The notes under the pieces were generated by a model that saw only the letters and a list, made by a program, of their open reading frames with translations, made no database searches and was not told where the DNA came from. A stretch of DNA of 64,000 bases from Laetiporus sulphureus 93-53 (taxonomy: Eukaryota > Basidiomycota > Agaricomycetes > Polyporales > Laetiporaceae): contig NW_024468533.1 of assembly GCF_001632365.1 (NCBI RefSeq), forward strand, positions 33,413-97,412, written 5' to 3'. Positions within the stretch are counted from its first letter, which is position 1, and each line of letters begins with the position of its first letter. Positions 55,781 to 64,000 of this stretch are shown here, piece by piece. The position numbers were made by a program, and so were the translations under genes.

Positions 55781-57173
55781 AGCCCTCCAATACGATACCC
55801 CTCACGCGCAATTGTATCACCGCTGCATCAATCTCTGTTCGCCCTCATTTCAGTACCGCCTTGGCTGCTGCCTTCCACCGATTGGACGCGACACGTGTAA
55901 CAGTACTCTACCTGCTTACATATACCTAATGCCAGCCCTGTTCGATCAACCGCCGATATCTTACCGCAGGTGGCCTCCTGCGCTATAGCTATACCTGACT
56001 GCGGCCCAATCTGTCTCGCCACGCTCAACTTCGCCTAGAGCTCAAAATATGTATCCTACTTATGCATTATATTAATTCATCATGCTGGATACTTTCGTTC
56101 TCTATTTCAACCTACGTGCATTTGTTATCATTACGGACCACGCTTACTATGGACGGGTCGACATGTCTAATGGACAGAACTTTACGGTGCATGCGACATA
56201 TCTCACGTAATTGTGCCTGTCAAAGTCGAAGGAGCGCGACGAGAATGTCTGAGATGATTGCGCTTGACTTGCGTTAGCATCCTTCACCGGAGGTTGGGAA
56301 TGTCGATGACCAGCACACTTTCTCGCCACATCTGCACTCCGATATCCTACTAAAATGCTCGCGAAGTCGAGTGGCGACCTTCCGACGATATACTGCACGT
56401 TTCTTCGACAGCCACTCACATCACCAAACGAATACCCATGTTTCCAATCTGCCATAGCCTGTGATGACCGAGTGCTGAACACTGAACATTGATGATGTAT
56501 CCCGCTCCGTCGGACTCGGACTCGGAGATCCCGGGGCACTGCCCCTGAAACCCGAGTGATCAGGTTTGGACTTGCAAGGTTTGACCGGCCAGCGGATCAA
56601 TCAACGAGTGATGTTCTTCGGTGAACATTGCACGATCCTTCCAGACGTTGCACGCAGCTGATGGATGGACATTTTTGGGAAGTTGTCTTCCTTTGCCACA
56701 CCGCAACATGGTTCCAGGTCGCTGCTCGGGCAACGGCAGCACCAAACCATACGTTTGACATCTGCATCTGGAAAACGGGTTCCTGAAGCCAGTTTGAACG
56801 GTTTTTTCCTTCTGAAGATGAACGACGGGGCTGTGTCTACGCAATTCGGCGAGCAGTTCGTAGTAACTTCTTACAATCAGTTCGTTTTAATAATAACACA
56901 ATACGAAGGCGGTGGAGATAGATTGCGGGAACCGCTGGTAAACGACCTGTCGGGAATAGTCCGCACACCGTCAGAACGTGCAAAGATGCGCGCGATGCCA
57001 GAGACTAATAGATAGAGGATGTTATCAATCGTTGACAATGCTGGCAGGTCGGGAAGATGTGAGACAGGATGTCACACCTACAAGAATTTTTGCGATCGTA
57101 CATACCGTAATTGCTAGCGACTCTAAAGTCACAACATGCGAGACATCGGAGATGGATTCGGCATACTGTCCTA
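55781..57173. other. Intergenic, no recognised gene
   Basis: Open frames occur on both strands (for example 56147-56539 minus and 56665-57015 plus) but show no family motif and no convincing splice structure. Confidence 0.45.
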
Positions 57174-57789
57174 CTAATTGCTCGGTTCTTCTTCGTCGTT
57201 GTCGCTGTTCATGTTCCCAGGCTCTTCGTCGGCCTGAGGAAGATCCACGGTGCCAACAGCAGGAAACCAACCCCAGCGCCTCAGATCTACACGCAATTCA
57301 CCTGTTCGGCCAACAGTGACCTCGACACCTTCAGCCTCAAGTGCTTGCCTCTGCCGCTCTGCGCCGTCAGTACCCGGTCCTCGCGACGATATCGTTCCAG
57401 AAGAGGCCAAAACGCGGTGCCAGGGCATAGGGGGTTGAACGTCAGGGGAGACGTATTTTAACGCTGCATGTCATAGCGACTCGTCAAGAGCTCGTAATAT
57501 AGAATGCTGCCAGTGGATCACGTACCCTGTCCGACATGGCGAGAATAGTTAGGCATGCCGACTAGTTTGGCAATATGTCCTGGAGATGCGCAGAAAATAG
57601 ATACTCGATATTCAGAGGATGGAACAAGGGAACGAGCGTACCGTAAGAAGTTACATGTTGAGGAGGAATCTGGCGGACAACATGGTAGACCTGCAGGCGA
57701 TGTTGACATTGACCGCTTACGCCGGCATAGAAGAGTTATGTGCACTGCGGCTTAGTACCTACCGCTTCATGAAATTGGGCACTGTCCAT
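57174..57789 (-). CDS. atl1: Alkyltransferase-like protein (Atl1 type)
   Basis: Relatives of O6-methylguanine-DNA methyltransferase that lack the acceptor Cys; they bind O6-alkylguanine, flip it out and pass the lesion to nucleotide excision repair. Four exons fit in frame: 57789-57763, 57690-57642, 57579-57526, 57463-57174, giving 139 residues. The protein starts MDSAQFHEAVYHVVRQIPPQ; then HVTSYG|HIAKLVGMPNYSRHVGQ, the DNA-binding helix region, and PMPWHRVLASSGTIS, where Trp stands in place of Cys of the PCHR active site. GVEV...DLRRWGWFP follows, and the end is acidic (NSDNDEEEPSN). It is convergent neither with G-alpha nor joined to the transporter. Start choice: the only ATG giving the conserved helix. 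Confidence 0.9.
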
Positions 57790-58078
57790 CCGAGCGTCTT
57801 ACCGCAAAGTGGTAACGCTGTCGGCGCAGCAACCGCTGTCGGCGCAAGTTGCTGCGTACAAGACTAGCGCTGAGGTGAACGTGATTATCACAGCGCCGCG
57901 GATAACGCGCACTTTATTACGCGAATAAAATGAAATCAGGAACGGTCGCGGTTTGCGCCATACAATTCTGATCCTCACTATCGTTCTATCTATTAGAGAC
58001 AGAGTACAGTAAAGGACGATCGCTGGCAGTATACAATGCTCCTCTAGACACGAAAACATGGAAGGGACACCCACCGTG
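57790..58078. other. Short intergenic region
   Basis: Promoter of the atl1-type gene and 3' end of the transporter gene; no further feature seen. Confidence 0.4.
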
Positions 58079-60083
58079 TCATTGACGGACGTTCACGTTC
58101 TCGATCTGTTGTGCGGAGTTCTTTTTTTCTTCCACACTCGACGACTCGTTCCGATGCCGCAAGGTCACCCCCTCTTCACGTGCAACTCCAGATGCGTCCG
58201 CTTGGTGTTCCGCCTTGACGCGTTTGACAATCGCCTCGGCCTTTGACACCATCGACCATTGGAACCTGCTAAGCACCCCACCATGCGTTTCAGAAGGGTC
58301 ATCGTATCTGAACAAGTCATCGATGGATTCGAGCGTCTGGCCGGCCGTCTCCGGGTAGCATGACCAGACGATAGCAGCGTTGACGACATTAAACACTGCG
58401 AATATGATATATGTGCGCCATTTGATGTTTTGCAGCGCCGGCGGTGTGATCTCGACAACCTGTCAACTTAGAATGAACTCAGCGCGTCCTGCATATGGTG
58501 CCACTGGGACGGACCAGAAAATTTCCGAGGAAGTCGGCGGCTGCAGCGAGCGCTGCTCCCTTTGCGCGGATCTTCAAAGGAAGAATCTCTGCAGGATAGA
58601 CCCATACGGTAGCCATCCAACCTAATCAGAAAAGATCGAACGTAAGACAAGTTTCGTCAGTTTCATTCCAACACGTAGAGGTTGGGCCGATTCACCCCAC
58701 GTGAAACACGTCTCATACGCGAAGACGAAGAACACCGCCGCAATGCTTGACGCAGAATTGTTCACAGCGACGCAGATGGCTTCAGACACGAGCACGAGCA
58801 CTTGCCCGATGGCCATGCTGATCCACAACTTCCTTCGGCCAACGGGGTCGATCGTATACCACTGTGAGTGTGAGCGGTGACCGTTGAGTCTGGAGCCCGG
58901 AAGAACTATCCGAATACTCACCGTTGCGAATGATGCGATAAGATACCAGACCTGCAACCAGCAGCCCACGAATAGCGACATCTCCTGAGACATGCCAAGG
59001 CTGTTTTCGAACAACGTCGGGGCATAGTATGTCACGATGTTGATACCTGGCAGCAAGCGTGAGAATTAGAGCAAACAATGAAAGAAAGACAGCTCACCAG
59101 TCAACTGCTGCATGAATTGAATACCGAGTGACAGATAGAAGCGTTTATCGCCTTTGACTCCGTTGTCCTTGAACAGATCTGCCCACGAACCCTCCTCTTT
59201 GCTCTCCAAGTCGAGCGCGGCCTGAATCTCTTCTGCCTCACGCACTACGATCTCATGGTCCGTAGGCAGGTTGCGGAGCTTCGCGAGCACAAGGATGCCC
59301 CGGTCTGGTGTGGGATCGTGGCGCATGAGCCACCGAGGCGACTCCGGCATGAACATGGTGACCAAGATCACGTAAAGCGCAAAGACGCATTGGAAGAGCA
59401 ACGGGAAGCGCCATTGTGCCTGGCCATCGTGGAAGTAAAAACCGTAGTTGATCCAATACGCGAGCATCAGCCCACCAAGCATGCTGGTGAGCTGGCAGCA
59501 GACTTGCCACCCGCGATGCTCAGGCAGGGTGACCTCGCTCTGATACACGGGGGTGACTGTGTTCAGAAGCATCGTTATTAGCGAAATTTATCCGGTATCG
59601 ATGATGGAGCTTGGTCACGGACCGGAGGTGATGTACCCAACGCCTGCATTGACAAGGAATTGAGTCAGACGTTCGATGAGCTTTGTGAGAGGCAGAATGG
59701 CGAGGGCGATGCTCACCGAAGCCGGCGACTATACGTGCGACCATCATCTGTATTCTCTCTACGCACGAGCCCATGAGAATGGCTCCGATTAGCACAATCG
59801 TCGCGCCTGTGATGAGGGTCCGTTTGCGACCAAGAGGCTCCGCGGTGAATGCAGCGACTATTGCACCGAAGAAGGCCCCGACATCGTACAGAGCAGTGAT
59901 CGTGCTGACCATGATCGTGCTCGGATTACCCATCTGATCTAGCCAGTATTTGGAGACGACAACACCAGACATGACGCCCTGATCGTAGCCGAAAAGACAG
60001 AAGCCAGTCGAACAAACAGATGTTAGGACGGCGATGAGCGCACTGCCGACGAGACCGTTGACCCCGACTTTGGTGGCCAACAT
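58079..60083 (-). CDS. MFS sugar transporter (hexose transporter family)
   Basis: A plasma-membrane proton/sugar symporter or facilitator with 12 predicted helices. Seven exons fit in frame: 60083-59717, 59643-59623, 59556-59098, 59046-58922, 58861-58696, 58621-58515, 58459-58079, giving 541 residues. Motifs in order: FGYDQGVMSGVV (helix 1), EPLGRKRT (loop 2-3), VARIVAGFG|VGYITS|VTPVYQSEV, MPESPRWLMRH before the long central loop, FMQQLTG|INIVTYYAPTLF (helix 7), DPVGRRKLW, WVYPAEILPLKIRAKG, and CYPETAGQTLESIDDLF. The C-terminal tail is hydrophilic. The 21-base exon 2 is needed for GFGVGYITSVTP. It is divergent from the tRNase Z gene. The substrate is not fixed by sequence, though helix 7 QQLTGIN suits hexoses. 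Confidence 0.92.
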
Positions 60084-60674
60084 GTTTGATTCTTGAGAAA
60101 AGATTGACCCTCACGCAATTTGACCGGATAGGTGGTTGGGAGGAGGGGAGAGATGCGATGGGCACCTGACGCAGAGCTTGGAGAAGGGAGGCATTCTTAT
60201 ATGACAATGCACTTCACGGCATACGTGACCTGAAGCAGGTACCAAGGTGCTGGTCAGGTGGACGCGCAACGGGCATCCGAAGTGCTGAGTGTGAACAGAT
60301 TCTGCGAACCGACAACGTTGAATGATATGGCTTTCTTAAGAAAGTGGGGCTTGGATGCGGTGGAGTTCCCCGTGGGGAAGACCGGGAAGTTCTGCAAGGA
60401 TTAGAACTCTAGCGCAATCATGCGGACTGCACATCTCGTCGTCCCATGTTCTGAACCTATCGTGGAAAACATAGACCAGGTCTGCTTTCAAGGAATGTTA
60501 TCACTCGCAGTCAATGTGATCTAATATGCGGAAGTAGATTGAGGTCGCCGATGACGAGAGTTTGTAGTCAATGTACAGTCGAGTTCAGCCGCAGAATTAT
60601 AGCAGGCGGTAATGTCCGATTCCTGAGCGAGATGGCTGCAAGACATTCGACAACTGCAGTGCAAGTGGCGGATT
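60084..60674. promoter_or_regulatory. Shared upstream region of transporter and tRNase Z genes
   Basis: Divergent promoter region. GTGGGG occurs at about 60343 and 60371, matching the SYGGRG core bound by the fungal carbon repressor CreA/Cre1, 260-290 bases upstream of the transporter start. Two copies of so short a motif can occur by chance. Confidence 0.25.
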
Positions 60675-60719
60675 GTGGCAAAGGACTGCCATCACCAGGA
60701 CCACCGTCCTTTGGCGCCC

Positions 60720-63583
60720 ATGCACCCGTTCCTCCAACCGCTTCGCAACTGGCGCATCTTTCACGCGCTGACCCGTTTTGCATCGCTCAACCATACGCGA
60801 AAACGTTTGCATCGCAAATCGACCATGTACCAACAACAGCCAGATAGCACGTACCCAAACCGCAAGATGTCGCAGGACATCACCGTGACTTTCCTTGGTA
60901 CCACCAGCGGTGGCGGCCCATCCGAGACCCGCAACTGTTCTAGTCTCGTCCTAGATCCTCTCCCAGATGGTTCTCTATGGAGTACGTTCCCTCTCGTGGA
61001 CATCCCTTGAGACGATTTTTTCATGTTCTTCCCCGAACGGCTCGTTCTGGCTCAGTGGTCGACTGCGCGGAAGGTACTGTCCGTCAGTTTGCCCAACAAC
61101 CGTGGCGCGACTATCGCAAAGTGAAAATAATGAGAGTGAACAAGATCTTCGTAACTCATATGCATGGTATGTATTGTTACTCCGTCTTTTCAATATGCGT
61201 TGCGCTATCGCTGGTGCGGCTTCGTCGCAATCGATGGAAATCACCGCGTTCTGACAACCTGCAATGTGTTGAATACAGTGATCATACGATGCTGCATGGG
61301 TACATTCCATGCGATGCAAAACTGTCTCATTATGCCGATATCGCTGCTCAATATCGCGGTACATGACTGCATAGAGACGTACATCACCATCTTGCTCTTG
61401 AGGGTGTTCGCATGTAAGGACGGCCCAGCGTACATTGACCCCCAGGCATGCAACATCTTCAGGCTGCGCAAGGAGAAGTCCTTGACTTTTCTGCCGTTGC
61501 AATAGTGACTTTCTCCGTCCTCCGCGTGCTATCGTTTCGCCGAGGTCCGTCCGCCTTAAGGAGGTGGTTGAAGCTCCAAGGACGCATTTGTCGCGCGTTC
61601 CTAGCCTGATCTACCTCTCGCCGATCTCATCCAAAGCACAGCACGACGCGTTACCCCTGTTACAAATGTCTGAGCTGGGCTGACACCTCTCACACAGCGG
61701 ATCACACAGCGGGCCTCATTACCATGCTTCGAAATGTCCTCGGTATTCCAAAGCCGTCTGCACCGCCGCCACCCATTACAGACCCGCCGAAAGTCGAGAT
61801 CTTCGGTCCGCGCGGCCTCCGCCAATTCATCCGCGTGCAGATGATTCTCACGCACACTCACTCACCAACGCGTTACGTCGTTCACGAGCTGCTCGCTCCC
61901 GGCGAGAAATCGTCCGTGCCTTCGGGCGCGGAATCGTCGGCGAGCGCGGGTACAGGCAGCGATGATGACAGGTTGGCAGATAATGAGGCGCCCGGGCTCG
62001 ATATCGCGTGTGATGCGCATGGATATTGGAGAGCGATCGTCGAAGAAGCGACGCCGGGAGGGCAGAGAAGTGCTGGGAGGATCGTCGTGGACGCCGGTCC
62101 GATAGAGCATCGAGGTACGTACGCAGTGGCGCAGCTTTTTACTGCTATTTTCCTGCGGTAATTAACAGGTATCTTCTGGCCTTTTCTCGAGCATATGGGC
62201 GGGTGGCTACCGTTACTTTATATGCGTTTAAAACTTGGCTTAGATTCTGAACAAACTGTTAGCAGTTCTGGGCACCATTTTGGAGCCATAATACGTTGGT
62301 CTCGCGTAATATGCCTTTGCGAAACTGGTCCCACGAGTCATATTATGCACTGGCTGAATACGTAGCTTCATATGCTTTCAGCGGCACTAAGATTGATGTC
62401 ATCTTCTATTTGTTAACATTTTTTACTGTCGCCCGCAATCTAACAACCATTACAGACCCATGTATAGGTTACATCTTCCGCGAGGTACCCAACAACTCCT
62501 ACGCCCTCGACACACCAACTCCCCGTAAAATCGTCATCCTCGGAGACACCTACGATCCATCGCGCATCATTCCGCTCATCGATCCGCCCATCGATATCAA
62601 CGTAGCCGGAAGCGGCGGCGCCAATGCGGTCGAAATCAGCGAAGACGAGGATACACCCGCCGCTGCAGCAGTTCCCGTGACGCTGCTCATTCATGAAGCG
62701 ACGGATGCGTATATACCACGGTCAATCGACCCAGAGCAGCGCACAGGGAGGAATCGGACGGAAGAAATCGTCAAGATGTATACCATAGAGCGCGGCCACA
62801 GCACTCCTGCGATGGCTGGTGCATTCGCGAAGAGGATCGGGGCGGAGCGCCTCGTCCTGAACCACATCGGGGCACGGTACGTTTCCAGCTCTTACTGCGC
62901 TTGTGTGGCCGTGCACTGACGTACTCCACTCGGCCGCTCTCCCTCGTGGACTCAGGTTTCCAGCGGCGCCGCAACCCGCACGCACCGGGCCAGACCACTT
63001 CCGCGTGGAGTGCATACGCGAGATCCAGCGCCAGGCGCAACGGACGTGGATGCCGACGAACGGAGAGCGCGTCAAGGCGGCATACGACTTTATGCGCGTC
63101 GTCCTGCCAGCGGCCTCGCCGACACCTGTAGAGACCTCCGGTGGCCAGCCGCTGCTGGAGCCGTGGACGACTGTGTCCGCACAACCCATGCAGTACCTTG
63201 CAGACCCCTTGCAGAGGAACAGCATGATCGCAGGTCCTATGAACGCATATGGGAACCAATACGAACATGCCTCGACCCGAGCGACCTACGAAGAGCACAC
63301 TTGGTCACAAGACGGCGCGAGCTCACGTATGGAAAGCGTAAATGTCGAGACTCATCGAAATCGTGGACATCACGGTGGCAAGCATTATAGTCGAGACGTG
63401 CAGAACAGCAAGAGGGACTGGAACAGCGCGTCACGTCGTGACAGGGACGATGGAAATTCCGGACATGGGCAGTTTGAGGGGAGAGGGGACGGAAGCAGAC
63501 ATCATCACAGTGATCCGTACTCTCACAGGCGAAGAGAAAGACACGAAGAAGGCAGGGGGTCGTCAAAGCGGCCCCGACCCTGA
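60720..63583 (+). CDS. tRNase Z (tRNA 3'-processing endonuclease)
   Basis: A metallo-beta-lactamase-fold enzyme that cuts the 3' trailer from pre-tRNA. Exons: (60720)60825-60981, 61056-61166, 61698-62114, 62456-62876, 62956-63583. From 60825 it has 577 residues, from 60720 612. Motifs: TFLGTTSGGGPSETRNCSSL, MVDCAEGTVRQ, THMHADHTAG (HxHxDH metal site, made by splicing exon 2 to 3), DAGPIEHR|DPCIGY, VILGDTYD, RGHSTPAMAGAFAK and LVLNHIGAR|F. The C-terminus is a low-complexity Arg/His/Ser/Gly tail. ATGs at 60675 and 60720 add MHPFLQPLRNWRIFHALTRF, basic and free of acidic residues like a mitochondrial signal; 60825 or 60867 would start a nuclear/cytosolic form. Introns 2 and 3 (531 and 341 bases) are far longer than others here. 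Confidence 0.9.
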
Positions 63584-64000
63584 CTGTGTATGGTATGACG
63601 AGGTCAGGACAGCATGATATATACTGCTGAGCCGTGCGCATTTCCACCAAGAATGCCCTCAATGGCACAGCCTACGTCTAATGCGTCTCGGACCGAATTT
63701 ACATGTATCATCCAGTCGTAGAAACAATAGACGGTGCCTACCGGATGTGAGCGGCATCGCTGTACGGAGTTTGATCAATGACACTGCGGTGTTAAAAAAA
63801 ATCAATGACGGGATATTTAATGGCATGTGTAGTGAGAGATGAGTGAGATGGCGAAGGAAGTGAATCCCATCCACTGTCCCTAGCAGAAACTGGTACATCT
63901 TGATGTTATCACGAGTCTTCTACAATGAAATCAGAAATATACCTTTGTTATTGAGGGTGCCTTCTCAAATCATGGACCCTCAGATGTGAGCAGATGAGCT
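63584..64000. other. Downstream region, no recognised gene
   Basis: 3' side of the tRNase Z gene; a minus frame (63898-63659) has no recognisable motif. Confidence 0.4.

Noticed and set aside
57025..57270. Poly-Arg minus frame near the atl1-type gene end
   Set aside because: It overlaps the acidic C-terminal exon in another frame and is a compositional shadow.
58782..59572. Minus and plus frames within the sugar transporter region
   Set aside because: Shadows of the transporter exons in other frames or on the opposite strand, except the frame used in the gene model.
60975..61502. 175-codon minus frame
   Set aside because: It overlaps exon 2 of tRNase Z and its intron, has no family motif, and is probably chance in GC-rich DNA; the long intron is still reported as odd.
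61724..62161. Separate + gene candidate
   Set aside because: It is exon 3 of the tRNase Z gene read through into the intron.

Overview
The window reads as repeat-rich nuclear DNA of a basidiomycete fungus, most likely an Agaricomycete. The intact genes are densely split by short introns of about 45-75 bases, the G-alpha gene belongs to a divergent type known from basidiomycetes, gene remnants include BTB and F-box type proteins usual in Agaricomycetes, and the repeats are dominated by Ty3/gypsy retroelements and Tc1/mariner transposons. There is no rRNA, complete tRNA, CRISPR array or bacterial-type operon. One assembly gap (12292-13127) is filled with N.

There are two compartments. From about 1 to 51 kb the DNA is transposons, palindromes and decayed host genes, and most of it is poor in CpG beyond the first large retroelement. 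From about 51.2 to 63.6 kb it is CpG-rich and holds five apparently intact, spliced genes: an acetamidase/formamidase-family enzyme (-), a long divergent G-alpha subunit (+), an alkyltransferase-like DNA repair protein with PWHR in place of PCHR (-), a sugar transporter (-) and a tRNase Z with a possible mitochondrial start (+).

Repeat part, left to right: two small hypothetical genes sharing an upstream region (0.4-1.6 kb); a 165-bp tandem repeat (3.3-3.7 kb); a short-LTR element (3820-13268, 5-bp target duplication) that contains a ~8.8 kb Ty3/gypsy chromovirus whose polyprotein ends in chromodomain plus dUTPase; a 521-bp MITE; a WD40 gene split by a 4.2 kb non-autonomous LTR element that itself carries a tRNA/SINE-like insertion; pseudogenes of a BTB protein and of mitochondrial ribosomal protein bL13; a partial second copy of the same LTR element; a gypsy pol remnant interrupted by a Tc1 element; two gypsy gag remnants on opposite strands flanking a second Tc1 element; a decayed gene of unknown function (38-40 kb); another integrase remnant; and three large inverted repeats (44.4-45.4, 45.6-46.8, 49.3-50.1 kb).

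The intact genes do not form an obvious pathway; they look like an ordinary housekeeping stretch abutting a transposon island. The most unusual items are the gypsy element with a terminal dUTPase and an extra upstream ORF, the cluster of long palindromes, and the nested insertions whose target duplications can be read directly.
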